From assembly GCF_900105045.1 (NCBI RefSeq), contig NZ_LT629739.1:3162001-3226000 (forward strand): a stretch of DNA of 64,000 bases, written 5' to 3'. The translations under genes were made by a program, and so were the position numbers. Position 1 is the stretch's first letter. Every line of letters begins with the position of its first letter. The notes below the pieces were generated by a model. The model ran no database searches, had not been told where the DNA came from, and saw nothing but the letters and a program-made list of their open reading frames with translations. Shown one piece after another: positions 8,118-17,903 of this stretch. The DNA is from Brevibacterium picturae (GTDB lineage Bacteria > Actinomycetota > Actinomycetes > Actinomycetales > Brevibacteriaceae).

Positions 8118-8123
8118 TAGACT
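8118..8123 (+). promoter_or_regulatory. Candidate -10 box of metG
   Basis: TAGACT 9 nt before ATG 8133, with TTGCGC 19 nt upstream as a possible -35. There is no ribosome-binding site upstream of the start, so transcription may begin at or close to the start codon. Confidence 0.4.
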
Positions 8124-8132
8124 GTGAGGCCT

Positions 8133-9848
8133 ATGGGTTATTACTTGACGACAGCTATCGCTTACCCCAATGGGGCCATCCACATCGGACACGCATATGA
8201 GTACATTGCGGCCGATACGATCGCGCGGTTCAAGCGCCTCGACAATCATGAGGTGTTCTTCGCGACCGGCACCGACGAGCATGGTCTCAAGATGCTGCAG
8301 GCGGCGAACAAGCTCGGCATCACTCCCAAGCAGCTCGCCGACGACAACGCGGCGAACTTCCGCGACACGCAGCTGGCGCTCGGCTCGACCTTCGACCGCT
8401 TCATCCGCACCACCGATGAGGACCACTACGAGGCGTCCAAGGCGATCTGGCGCAGGCTCGAAGAGGCCGGCGACATCTACCTCGACACCTACGCAGGCTG
8501 GTATTCCGTCCGCGACGAAGCCTTCTACACCCAGGACGAGACCGAGGTCGTCGACGGTGTCCGCCTGTCGACGGAGACCCGCACCGAGGTGACCTGGACG
8601 GAAGAGGAGTCCTACTTCTTCCGCCTCTCGAAGTACCAAGACAAGCTGCTCGAGCTGTACAAGAACCACCCGGAGTTCATCGGCCCCGATTCGCGCCGCA
8701 ACGAGGTCGCCTCGTTCGTCGCCTCTGGCCTGAAGGACCTCTCGGTCTCCCGCACCACCTTCGACTGGGGAGTGCCGGTGCCGGGCAACGAGAAGCACGT
8801 GATGTACGTGTGGATCGATGCCCTGACGAACTACCTCACCGCGGCCGGATTCCCCGATGACCAGGAGCGCCTGGAGAAGTGGTGGCCCGCCGACGTCCAC
8901 ATCATCGGCAAGGACATCATCCGCTTCCACAGCGTCTATTGGCCCGCGTTCCTCATGAGCGCCGGCATCGAACTGCCGGGGCGCGTCCACGCCCACGGCT
9001 TCCTCTTCAACGCCGGTGAGAAGATGTCGAAGTCCGTCGGCAACGTCGTCGATCCCATTGCCCTCGTCGACGCATTCGGCCTCGACACCCTGCGCTTCTT
9101 CCTCTTCCGCGAGTTCTCCTACGGCAACGACGGGTCCTACACGAAGGATTCGATCATCACCCGCAAGAACTCCGACCTGGCCAACGAGTACGGCAACCTC
9201 GCCCAGCGCTCGCTGTCGATGATCGCGAAGAACTGCGAAGCGCAGGTTCCCCAGCCCGGTGAGCTCACCGAGGACGACGAGACCCTCCTGGCACTGGCCC
9301 GCGCGGTCCCCGAGACCGCTCGCCGTCACGTCGACACCCAGGCTCTTCACCTCTACGTCGAGGCCTGCTGGAAGGTGCTGACCGAGGCCAACCGCTATTT
9401 CTCCGCCCAGGAGCCCTGGAAATTGAAGAAGACCGATCCCGATCGCATGGCCACCGTGCTGTGGGTGACGATCGAGGTCGTGCGCATCATCTCGATCCTC
9501 ATCCAGCCCGTCATGCCGGATTCCGCCAGCAAGATCCTCGACCTCCTCGGAGTCGAGGAAGGTGCTGGTGAGGCCGGAGCCAAGGTGTTGCCGACTGCGA
9601 CGGACAACGGCGCCGGCGCCGAGGCGATGGCCCCCGTGACCGTGGGCGCCGGAGTCGGCGTCGCCGCAGGTGCTGCCATCGCCGGTGCAGGCATCGCGCC
9701 GGCAGCCGCAGAGTCGGCTGAAAGTGGCGTCAGTGCCGCCGAGGTGGATCCTCGGTCGTTCGCCGCCATCGACTTCCCGCTCGAGCCGGGCACCCCACTG
9801 CCCAAGCCGCAGCCCGTATTCCCCAAGTTCGTGGAGGAGACCGAATAA
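8133..9848 (+). CDS. metG: Methionyl-tRNA synthetase
   Basis: 571 residues from ATG 8133; a GTG at 8124 is in frame, but [14 protein letters not shown] is the normal family start. The class I catalytic core has the HIGH-type motif HIGHAY, TGTDEHG and the KMSKS loop ([12 protein letters not shown]). The anticodon-binding helical domain ends near [13 protein letters not shown]. After it comes an Ala/Gly-rich stretch of about 55 residues with little sequence complexity, and then the terminal block [19 protein letters not shown]. That insert is not part of normal MetG. It loads tRNA-Met in the cytosol. The gene is coupled to tatD through TAATG. Confidence 0.96.
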   Translation: MGYYLTTAIAYPNGAIHIGHAYEYIAADTIARFKRLDNHEVFFATGTDEHGLKMLQAANKLGITPKQLADDNAANFRDTQLALGSTFDRFIRTTDEDHYEASKAIWRRLEEAGDIYLDTYAGWYSVRDEAFYTQDETEVVDGVRLSTETRTEVTWTEEESYFFRLSKYQDKLLELYKNHPEFIGPDSRRNEVASFVASGLKDLSVSRTTFDWGVPVPGNEKHVMYVWIDALTNYLTAAGFPDDQERLEKWWPADVHIIGKDIIRFHSVYWPAFLMSAGIELPGRVHAHGFLFNAGEKMSKSVGNVVDPIALVDAFGLDTLRFFLFREFSYGNDGSYTKDSIITRKNSDLANEYGNLAQRSLSMIAKNCEAQVPQPGELTEDDETLLALARAVPETARRHVDTQALHLYVEACWKVLTEANRYFSAQEPWKLKKTDPDRMATVLWVTIEVVRIISILIQPVMPDSASKILDLLGVEEGAGEAGAKVLPTATDNGAGAEAMAPVTVGAGVGVAAGAAIAGAGIAPAAAESAESGVSAAEVDPRSFAAIDFPLEPGTPLPKPQPVFPKFVEETE

Positions 9849-10768
9849 TGGCTTCTCGCGCCGCCGGAACCTATCCTCCGGTGCCTGAACCACTTGCCCA
9901 CCCGGTAGTCGACACCCATACACACCTCGATATCTGCACCGGTGCGCGACTGCCCTTGGGCGCCGACGAACCCGCACCCGAGGTGAGACCCGACGAGGAC
10001 GAAGAGTTCCCCAGCCTCGACTTCTTCTTCGACACCGCGCAGTCGGCCGGAGTCCAGCGCATCATCCAGATCGGCTGCGATCTGCCCGCCGCGAGGTGGA
10101 CGACCGAGCTCGTGAAGGAACAGCGTGAACTGGGCCGGTCGTGGATGCTCGGCGGTGCGGCACTGCACCCGAACGAGGCACCGAGGCTGGCCGAACGCGG
10201 CATGCTCGATGATGCGCTCACGGAGATCGAGTCGCTTGTGTCCTCCCATGATCGTATGCGCGTGGTGGGGGAGACCGGTCTCGACTACTTCCGCACCGGC
10301 GAAGACGGTGTTGCCGAACAGCAGCGCTCCTTCCGCGCCCACATCGAGATCGCCAAACGCACAGGCAAGGCCCTGCAGATCCATGACCGTGAAGCCCATG
10401 CCGACGTGCTGCGCATCCTCAGAGAGGAAGGCGCCCCCGAGGTCACGATCTTCCACTGCTACTCCGGCGACGAGGCGATGGCCCGGGAGTGTGCAGAGGC
10501 CGGGTACTACATGTCCTTCGCCGGAAACCTCACATTCAAGAATGCGGGCGAGCTTCGACGCGCAGCGGCTGCGGCGCCACTGGATCGACTGCTGACCGAG
10601 ACCGATGCTCCGTTCCTCACCCCGCACCCGCACCGCGGCAAGCCCGGCGGTCCGTATCTGACCGCGGTCACGGCACGTAAGCTCGCCGAGGTGCGCGGGA
10701 TGAGCGAGGAGGACCTCTGCGCCGCCGTATGGACGAACGCGGAGACCGCACTGGGAGGCTGGGACTGA
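9848..10768 (+). CDS. tatD: TatD-family metal-dependent hydrolase / DNase
   Basis: 306 residues; the ATG overlaps the metG stop codon. TatD proteins are TIM-barrel nucleases or hydrolases with two metal ions. The metal-binding motifs are visible in order: HTHLDI near the N-terminus, GETGLDYFRTGED in the middle, IHDREAH, IFHCYSGD, and the C-terminal ETDAPFLTPHP. The loop after HTHLD is longer than usual (about 35 acidic residues, including APEVRPDEDEE). Its place in metG-tatD-rpf is the standard actinobacterial order. Confidence 0.93.
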   Translation: MASRAAGTYPPVPEPLAHPVVDTHTHLDICTGARLPLGADEPAPEVRPDEDEEFPSLDFFFDTAQSAGVQRIIQIGCDLPAARWTTELVKEQRELGRSWMLGGAALHPNEAPRLAERGMLDDALTEIESLVSSHDRMRVVGETGLDYFRTGEDGVAEQQRSFRAHIEIAKRTGKALQIHDREAHADVLRILREEGAPEVTIFHCYSGDEAMARECAEAGYYMSFAGNLTFKNAGELRRAAAAAPLDRLLTETDAPFLTPHPHRGKPGGPYLTAVTARKLAEVRGMSEEDLCAAVWTNAETALGGWD

Positions 10769-10895
10769 ACGACCGCCTCGGCGAGGGTGAGGATAACGCT
10801 CGACCAGCCACCTCGGCGGGGAAATGTCACGATTGTGACGAAGCCCTGAAGTACGGGGAAGTCCTGGTCAGAGCACCATTACGGTCACCACCACT

Positions 10896-10911
10896 GTTAC
10901 ATGTTCGTGAT
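10896..10911 (+). promoter_or_regulatory. GTnAC-type operator, upstream pair (rpf promoter)
   Basis: GTTAC (10896-10900), 6 nt, GTGAT (10907-10911). Another GTCAC half-site lies 12 nt upstream at 10884. The 11-bp period matches sites described for MtrA and GlnR (GTnAC-n6-GTnAC). The pair ends just before the proposed -35 box at 10915. Confidence 0.45.
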
Positions 10912-10914
10912 GTT

Positions 10915-10944
10915 TTGCGTATCTTGTAACGAATCGGTTACAGT
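10915..10944 (+). promoter_or_regulatory. rpf promoter with overlapping GTnAC pair
   Basis: TTGCGT (10915-10920), 18-nt spacer, TACAGT (10939-10944). Inside the spacer and -10 box lies GTAAC-n6-GTTAC (10926-10941), a full match to the GTnAC-n6-GTnAC pattern. A bound response regulator would cover the -10 box. Confidence 0.5.
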
Positions 10945-10979
10945 AGACGAGTTGATGACCTCTGCCCAGGGATATTTTT

Positions 10980-12215
10980 GTGATTGATTTTCTCAAGAAC
11001 CGCAAAGTGCAAATTGCTGCACAGGCGGTCGTGATTACCGGACTCGTGGGTGGCACGGGTGCCGTAGTTACCATGAACAAGCCAGTGACCTTGGATGTCA
11101 ATGGTCAGTCCGAAGAAGTTCGGACCTTCGGCGGTACCGTAGGGGATGTCCTCGACAGCCGCGATCTCGACATCCAGAAGCGGGACAAGATCAAGCCAGG
11201 CGTGAACAAAGAGATCACGCGGGACATGACGATCACCGTCAACACCGCGAAGAAGCTCTCACTGTCCGTCGATGGCAAGGAAAGCAATGAGTGGACGAAC
11301 GCGAACACCGTTGGTCAGGCACTGGCCGACCTCGGTGTGGACGCGAAGGGCGCCGATCTCAATGCTGAGCCGAGTCAGAAGCTCAAGGAAAAGGGCAATG
11401 ACATCGATGTGACGACCTCCAAAGACATCACGATCGTTGCCGATGGCAAGGACCACAAGGTCTCGGCTACAGCGGAGACCGCCAAGGAAGCCCTCGGCGA
11501 GACCGATCTGAAGCTGGACAAGGACGACTTCATGTCCGTTCCTCTCAGCTCCAAGGTCTCCGACGGTCAGGTTCTCACCGTGAATCGCGTGGAGAACAAG
11601 ACGGTCAAGGAAAAAGAAGCGATTGAGCCCAAGGTCGAGAAGAAGAAGTCTGACTCCCTGTACGAGGGCGAGACTGAGGTCAAAGAAGAGGGCAAGGACG
11701 GTCAGAAGGAGATCTCCTACAAGATCAAGACGGTCAATGGCGAGCAGGTGGAGAAGGAGAAGAAGGACGAGAAGGTCCTCTCCAAGCCTGAGACCAAGGT
11801 CGTCATCGAAGGCACCAAGGAGAAGGAAGCTCCCGCCGAGGAGCCGGACGACTCCGATGCCGGAACCGGTGACGGCGGCTCTGACGATGGTTCGGGCGGC
11901 TCCGATGACGGTGACAAGAGCACCGGCGGCGGCTCCGGCGGAGGCGGCGGTGACATGAGCACCCAGGAAATCAAGGACATGCTCGGCGGACCGGGATCCA
12001 AGTGGTACCAGGTCGCCAAGTGCGAGTCGAACTTCAACCCGCGAGCCGTGAACCAGTCGAACAACGCCCACTTCGGCCTGTTCCAGTTCAAGCTCCAGAC
12101 CTGGCACTCCGTGGGTGGCAGCGGCAACCCGATCGATGCCAGCCCGCAGGAGCAGTTCGACCGTGCTAAGAAGCTGCAGGCTCAGGCCGGCTGGGGTCAG
12201 TGGGCCTGCGCCTGA
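10980..12215 (+). CDS. rpfB: Resuscitation-promoting factor, RpfB-like
   Basis: 411 residues from GTG 10980, with AGGGA 7 nt upstream. A short basic head and hydrophobic segment (about 10-32) anchor or export the protein. Three DUF348 repeats follow: FGGTVGDVLDSRDLD, NANTVGQALADLGVD and ETAKEALGETDLKLD. Next are a Lys/Glu-rich G5 domain (about 210-275), an acidic Gly/Ser linker, and the transglycosylase-like domain from about 338: WYQVAKCESNFNPRAVN, then FGLFQFKLQTW. The Glu in CES is the expected catalytic acid and WACA ends the protein. It cleaves peptidoglycan in growing or resuscitating cells. The gene is in its usual place after tatD, but ksgA and ispE do not follow. Confidence 0.92.
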   Translation: MIDFLKNRKVQIAAQAVVITGLVGGTGAVVTMNKPVTLDVNGQSEEVRTFGGTVGDVLDSRDLDIQKRDKIKPGVNKEITRDMTITVNTAKKLSLSVDGKESNEWTNANTVGQALADLGVDAKGADLNAEPSQKLKEKGNDIDVTTSKDITIVADGKDHKVSATAETAKEALGETDLKLDKDDFMSVPLSSKVSDGQVLTVNRVENKTVKEKEAIEPKVEKKKSDSLYEGETEVKEEGKDGQKEISYKIKTVNGEQVEKEKKDEKVLSKPETKVVIEGTKEKEAPAEEPDDSDAGTGDGGSDDGSGGSDDGDKSTGGGSGGGGGDMSTQEIKDMLGGPGSKWYQVAKCESNFNPRAVNQSNNAHFGLFQFKLQTWHSVGGSGNPIDASPQEQFDRAKKLQAQAGWGQWACA

Positions 12216-12305
12216 TCGCAGAGCGCGACCATTGACGCGAGCGTCCGCCAAATGAACTGAAGCGTTCAAGGCACACGCCTCAGGGCACACGTTCAGCGCA
12301 CAGTG

Positions 12306-12334
12306 CGGACCCGGGAGATAGTCTCCCGGGTCCG
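12306..12334 (+). terminator. Terminator hairpin after rpf
   Basis: Perfect 13-bp stem CGGACCCGGGAGA / TCTCCCGGGTCCG with loop TAG. No T-run follows, which is common in high-GC actinobacteria. Confidence 0.75.
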
Positions 12335-12588
12335 TTCGCGCATTCACGGCCCGTCTCCGTCACGCTGCGCTGGTGCAAAGTGGCGGTATCAGGGCGGCAG
12401 TCGGCAACTCCTGGTCGAATCCAGGGCGCGGTGACGACCACCAATTACCGACTGTTCGCCACTTCGCGTCCCCGAGCACGCGAGGACGAGGAGTGTTCTG
12501 AGGTTGCCCCGACGGGCCCCTCGGAGCCTGCTTTCAAAGACGCCTCCGAGCGCTCTTCCTGGGGTTTCGCCCAGAGCGTGGACAATCC

Positions 12589-12615
12589 TTGGCACTCGAG
12601 TTGACCGAGTGCTAA
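12589..12615 (+). promoter_or_regulatory. CIRCE operator 1 (HrcA site) of groESL
   Basis: TTGGCACTC-N9-GAGTGCTAA, one mismatch from the CIRCE consensus. The proposed -35 box TTGACC (12601-12606) lies in its loop, so bound HrcA would block RNA polymerase. Confidence 0.9.
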
Positions 12616-12629
12616 GAGCGTTCTAAAGT
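12601..12629 (+). promoter_or_regulatory. groESL promoter
   Basis: TTGACC (12601-12606), 17-nt spacer, TAAAGT (12624-12629). This is a housekeeping-type promoter embedded between and within the two CIRCE operators. Confidence 0.65.
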
Positions 12630-12633
12630 CGAA

Positions 12634-12660
12634 TTAGCACTAGCGCTCATTGAGTGCCAG
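12634..12660 (+). promoter_or_regulatory. CIRCE operator 2 (HrcA site) of groESL
   Basis: TTAGCACTA-N9-GAGTGCCAG, about two mismatches per repeat unit from consensus. It lies just downstream of the expected transcription start. Confidence 0.8.
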
Positions 12661-12770
12661 TTTTATGAGACGGTCGAATCGCTCGGCACCCGCGACGACG
12701 AGAGGTTCATGGCACACGCCGCCGTCTGACTCAAAGAAGAATTGAACCCAGCGAAGGGAGAGGGCCCGAT

Positions 12771-13064
12771 ATGTCGGTCTCCATCAAGCCACTCGAAGAT
12801 CGGATTGTCATCCGTCAGGTCGAAGCAGAGCAGACTACCGCCAGTGGTCTGGTCATTCCCGAAACCGCCAAGGAAAAGCCTCAGGAAGGCGAAGTTGTCG
12901 CAGTGGGCCCAGGCCGCGTTGCTGACAACGGAAACCGCGTCCCAGTTGACGTGGCCATCGGCGACAAGGTCATCTACTCCAAGTTCGGCGGCACCGAAGT
13001 CAAGTACGCAGGGGAAGAGTTCCTCGTGCTCTCGGCTCGTGACGTGCTCGCCGTCATCGGCTGA
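12771..13064 (+). CDS. groES: Co-chaperonin GroES
   Basis: 97 residues, the normal length. It is the lid of the GroEL folding chamber. [37 protein letters not shown] contains the mobile loop that binds GroEL, and the protein ends [11 protein letters not shown], all as expected. GGGAG precedes the start. It forms an operon with groEL, 36 nt downstream, under two CIRCE operators. Confidence 0.98.
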   Translation: MSVSIKPLEDRIVIRQVEAEQTTASGLVIPETAKEKPQEGEVVAVGPGRVADNGNRVPVDVAIGDKVIYSKFGGTEVKYAGEEFLVLSARDVLAVIG

Positions 13065-13073
13065 ATCCCCTGA

Positions 13074-14693
<1,620 letters not shown>

Positions 14694-14745
14694 AGTCCCA
14701 TCTGATTCGCATCGGCGCGCAGCGACTGCGCTGAACTGATACACA

Positions 14746-14774
14746 AGTGGCCCGGAACAATGTTCCGGGCCACT
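14746..14774 (+). terminator. Terminator hairpin after groEL
   Basis: AGTGGCCCGGAA / TTCCGGGCCACT stem with a 5-nt loop (the arms can extend to 14 bp), 52 nt after the groEL stop codon. Confidence 0.85.
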
Positions 14775-14965
14775 CGTGTATTCACCATCAGTCAGCCAGA
14801 CACTCCGCCAGCGACCTGTTCGGCCTGCTGGTCGACATCCAGCCTCGCAAACGACGCGAATTGCACAGGCGGCTCACACCTACTGATCAGTCAGATCCTA
14901 TGTTCCTTGCCGTGGTGGGTCGCTAGTCTGGATGAGACAGTTTGATGCACCAATGTAGGGACCAT

Positions 14966-15808
14966 ATGACGACCGCCTCACCGATGCCCATCGCTCAGCT
15001 TCGTAATGTCTCGAAGATCTTTGATCCCGACGGGGCAGCGCTGGTGGCTCTCAACCAGGTCTCCCTCGATATCGCCCCTGCCCGACTGACGGCCGTGATG
15101 GGACCCTCGGGTTCGGGCAAATCCACGCTCATGCATATTCTCGCCGGACTCGATCGGCCGAGCTCGGGCACTGTGCACATCGGTGAACGTGAGATCACCG
15201 CATTGCACGAGGACGAGCTCACGGCCTTGCGCCGGCGGCGGATCGGCTTCGTGTTCCAGGCATTCAACCTCGTGCCGACCCTCACCGTCAGGGAGAACAT
15301 CGTCCTGCCCTTCGAGCTCGATGGTCGAAGGCCCAATGCCGATGAACGCGCCTGGATCTCCAGCATCATCAAGCGGCTCGGCCTCGACGGGCGGCTCAAG
15401 CATCGGCCCAGCGAGATCTCGGGCGGACAGCAGCAGCGCACCGCCATCGCCCGGGCCCTGGCCACGAGACCAGACATCCTCTTCGCCGACGAACCGACCG
15501 GCAACCTCGACGGCCGGTCGGGGCGTGAGGTCATGGCCATCATGTCCGAGGCCGTGCGCGAGCTCGGACAGTCGATCGTGCTCGTGACCCATGATCCGAT
15601 CGTGGCAGCCTATGCCGACCGCGTCGTGTTCATCGCCGATGGCACGCCCGTCTCAGAGCTCAACGACTCGATCAGCGCCGAGGTGATTGCACAGACGATG
15701 CTCGATCTCGACGCGAAGGCAGAGGCCGCGGAGAACGCAGCCGCCGGGTCCCCGCAGCATCCCGTACGGTCCCCGCAGTATGCCTCGGAGACCGGAGGGC
15801 GCCGATGA
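14966..15808 (+). CDS. ABC transporter ATP-binding protein (MacB/LolD type)
   Basis: 280 residues from ATG 14966; an upstream in-frame ATG at 14942 gives an unconvincing leader. Walker A GPSGSGKST, Q-loop FQAFNLVPTLTV, signature SGGQQQRTAIARAL, Walker B ILFADEPTGNLDG and the His of VTHD are all present. The TGNLDG form and the partner permease place it in the MacB/LolCDE/FtsE class of mechanotransmission or export ABC systems, not import. The C-terminal 35 residues are Ala/Pro-rich with PQHPVRSPQY. Its stop codon overlaps the permease start (ATGA). Confidence 0.92.
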   Translation: MTTASPMPIAQLRNVSKIFDPDGAALVALNQVSLDIAPARLTAVMGPSGSGKSTLMHILAGLDRPSSGTVHIGEREITALHEDELTALRRRRIGFVFQAFNLVPTLTVRENIVLPFELDGRRPNADERAWISSIIKRLGLDGRLKHRPSEISGGQQQRTAIARALATRPDILFADEPTGNLDGRSGREVMAIMSEAVRELGQSIVLVTHDPIVAAYADRVVFIADGTPVSELNDSISAEVIAQTMLDLDAKAEAAENAAAGSPQHPVRSPQYASETGGRR

Positions 15809-17226
15809 ACCCGATGCGGGAGATCCGGTCCAACCCCCGCCAGTTCGCTCCCAGCCTCCTCGTCGTCTTCATCGCGGCACTCTTCGGCACCGTCATCATG
15901 CAGGGCATCGAGATCCTCACCGCCTGGATGTCTTCGGCCGAGATGGTCTCCGAGTCGGACACGGCTCAGGGTCTGCTCACCATGGTGGGGCTGGTCTTCT
16001 TCGTCATCGCACTGTTCGTTTCGAGCATCGTCATCGCCAATACGTTCTCCATCATCATCGCCGGCCGCACCCGCCAGTTGGCGCTGTTGCGGCTCATCGG
16101 CGCCTCGTCGGCACGGCTGCGCCGAGCCGCCTCGGTGGAAGGACTGCTCGTCTCGATCCCCAGCGCCGTCGCCGCGTTCCTCGTCTCCACCGCGCTCGCG
16201 CTGGCGGCATCGGCCTACCTCGGTGGCCGGATCACCGAGGAGCCCGAGCTGCTGGGTCTCATGATGTTCCTGCCGGGAGCTGCGACCATCGTCGTGACCT
16301 GGTTCTCCGCGTACCTGGGCGCCCGCCGCATCACCGGCATCTCGCCGATCGAGGCCACCTCGCAGGCAATCGAGCGCCGGCCCGAGGACGCGCGCGCATC
16401 GATGGGGGCACTGTCGGGTGCACTCATCCTGCTCTCGACTGGGCTCACCTTGCTCATCAGCGCCATCGTCGGCGCCGGCGAGAATACGGTGAGCGCAGTG
16501 GGTGTGCTGCTCGTCGCAATCGGTGCGGTGCTGACGTTCATCGGCATCATCGTCGGCAACCCCTGGATCCTTCCACCTCTGCAGGCTCTCACCGGGTGGC
16601 TGCTCGGCCGCACCGCAGCCTCACGCCTGGCCGCCTCGACGATCGCTCGCCACCCCACCCGCAACGCGCGCACGGTCATCGGTCTCGTCATCGGCATCAC
16701 CCTCATCGTCATGTTCGCCACGGCCATGACGACGTTTCGAGACCAGCTGCTCGAATACGCTGAATCGCTCGGCGAAGACGGCTGGGGCGGCTTCGAGGAT
16801 GTGCTCAAGACCATCATCGACCAAACGATGATGTTCTTCCTCGGCATGGTCCTCTTCTCCGTCATCATCGCCGTCATCGGAGCCGCGAACGCGCTCATGC
16901 TCTCCGTGCGGCAGCGCACGCAGGAGATCGGTCTGCTCATGGCCCTCGGGCAGACGCCGCGACGGGTGCGCCGGATGATCGTGGCCGAAGGCATGCAGCT
17001 GACCGCGACCGCCTGCATCGTCGCGGTGCCTCTCGGCATCGCCTTCGGTTGGATCGGTGCGCTGACCCTGCTGTCCCCGCTGACCGGATTCTTCGCTCCG
17101 TCCGTGCCCTGGTGGGTGATCATCTCCGTCGTCGCCGGCTCGCTCCTGGCCGTGATCGCCGCCAGCCGTGGACCAGCGCGCGCGGCCACGTCGATCAGCC
17201 CCGTGGCCGCCCTCGAAGCCGTATAA
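15805..17226 (+). CDS. FtsX-like ABC transporter permease
   Basis: 473 residues. Two FtsX-type permease halves are visible: helices near 15-40 with a MIGLVFFVIALFVSSIVIANTFS-like segment, RTRQLALLRLIGAS about residue 88, a middle set of helices, and then a second half with NALMLSVRQRTQEIGLLMALGQTPRRVRRMI (about 362-390). The RTxxLALLRxIGAS-type coupling helix contacts the ATPase. There is no large periplasm-type extracellular domain, unlike MacB. The substrate is unknown; lipids, peptides or drugs are possible in this class. It forms a two-gene operon with the preceding ATPase. Confidence 0.9.
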   Translation: MNPMREIRSNPRQFAPSLLVVFIAALFGTVIMQGIEILTAWMSSAEMVSESDTAQGLLTMVGLVFFVIALFVSSIVIANTFSIIIAGRTRQLALLRLIGASSARLRRAASVEGLLVSIPSAVAAFLVSTALALAASAYLGGRITEEPELLGLMMFLPGAATIVVTWFSAYLGARRITGISPIEATSQAIERRPEDARASMGALSGALILLSTGLTLLISAIVGAGENTVSAVGVLLVAIGAVLTFIGIIVGNPWILPPLQALTGWLLGRTAASRLAASTIARHPTRNARTVIGLVIGITLIVMFATAMTTFRDQLLEYAESLGEDGWGGFEDVLKTIIDQTMMFFLGMVLFSVIIAVIGAANALMLSVRQRTQEIGLLMALGQTPRRVRRMIVAEGMQLTATACIVAVPLGIAFGWIGALTLLSPLTGFFAPSVPWWVIISVVAGSLLAVIAASRGPARAATSISPVAALEAV

Positions 17227-17310
17227 GCCAGGGCCTTCGCCGAGGTGGTCGTTCAGTCCAGGACTGACCGTTCCGTTGCCCCGCACACAGGAATCGGGCA
17301 CGACGGTGGG

Positions 17311-17875
17311 ATGATTCCTCCTGGTTCTGATGAGCCGACAGGGCAGTCCGGAGACCCTGCTCGCACGATGCGCATCGGCTACCCCGAGCGCGACGCCGCG
17401 ATTGAGACTCTCCGGACGGCCGCAGGCGAGGGACGGATCATGCTTGACGAGCTCGAGGAGCGGATGGAATGAGTCGAGGTCCGGTCCCGGCTGGAGCGCC
17501 GAGGACAGAGAGATCCTGCACGCGCCGTGGACCACCGGACTCATTCGACGCGGCCGTTGGCCCGTGCCTGCGTTCCTGCGCTGCGAGCCCGCCGGGGTTC
17601 TTCTCGAGCTCAACTTCCTCGAGGTCAGCACAGACCTCACAACCATCGATATCGAAGTCGCGGCCCGTACCGGCACCCTGAAACTCGTCGTCCCCGAAGG
17701 CTGGGGCGTCGACATCACGGATCTCCAGCGCAGAGCGATTGCAGTCATCACGTTCAGGGCCAACGAGGCTGCGGAAGAAGGGTGTCCCACGATCCGCGTC
17801 AACGGAAATATCGGCGCCGGAGTCCTCCAGGCACTGTTGCCCAATCGTCGACAGCGCAGGATGTTGAGCAGCTGA
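17311..17875 (+). pseudogene. Broken DUF1707 protein (frameshift)
   Basis: From ATG 17311 one frame encodes a clear DUF1707 domain, TMRIGYPERDAAIETL followed by EGRIMLDELEERME, and stops at 17472. The rest of a typical family member continues in the next frame to 17875: REILHAPWTTGLIRRGRWPVP, then TGTLKLVVPEGWGVDITD and a TPLIRV-like TIRVNG end. About 25 residues that normally lie between the halves are also missing. A deletion with frameshift near 17470 is the simplest reading; two separate short genes are less likely. Confidence 0.6.
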
Positions 17876-17903
17876 TCGTCACACTCATCCGCCGAGGTGG
17901 GCC

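Larger units (their letters stand above)
12216..12770 (+). other. Gene-free stretch between rpf and groES
   Basis: 555 nt. The first part has the rpf terminator (12306-12334), and the last 180 nt hold the groESL promoter and two CIRCE operators. Between about 12340 and 12585 I see no gene, RNA or repeat with support. In many actinobacteria ksgA and ispE follow rpf; no trace of either is visible here. Confidence 0.6.

Noticed and set aside
8055..9977. 640-codon open frame on the minus strand opposite metG
   Set aside because: It mirrors a certain gene; long antisense frames are expected in high-GC codon usage, and the translation is Gly/Val/Asp/Arg-rich without any family motif.
10769..10979. 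Cyclic di-AMP (ydaO) riboswitch before rpf
   Set aside because: The conserved blocks of that riboswitch are absent; the mapped-looking promoter leaves only a short leader.
12380..12604. Small open frame between rpf and groES
   Set aside because: It runs into the CIRCE operator and promoter and has no ribosome-binding site or recognisable sequence.
14931..14957. Eight-codon upstream open frame (MRQFDAPM) before the ABC ATPase
   Set aside because: It begins only 2 nt after a TAGTCT box and would lie at or before the transcription start; no evidence of translation.
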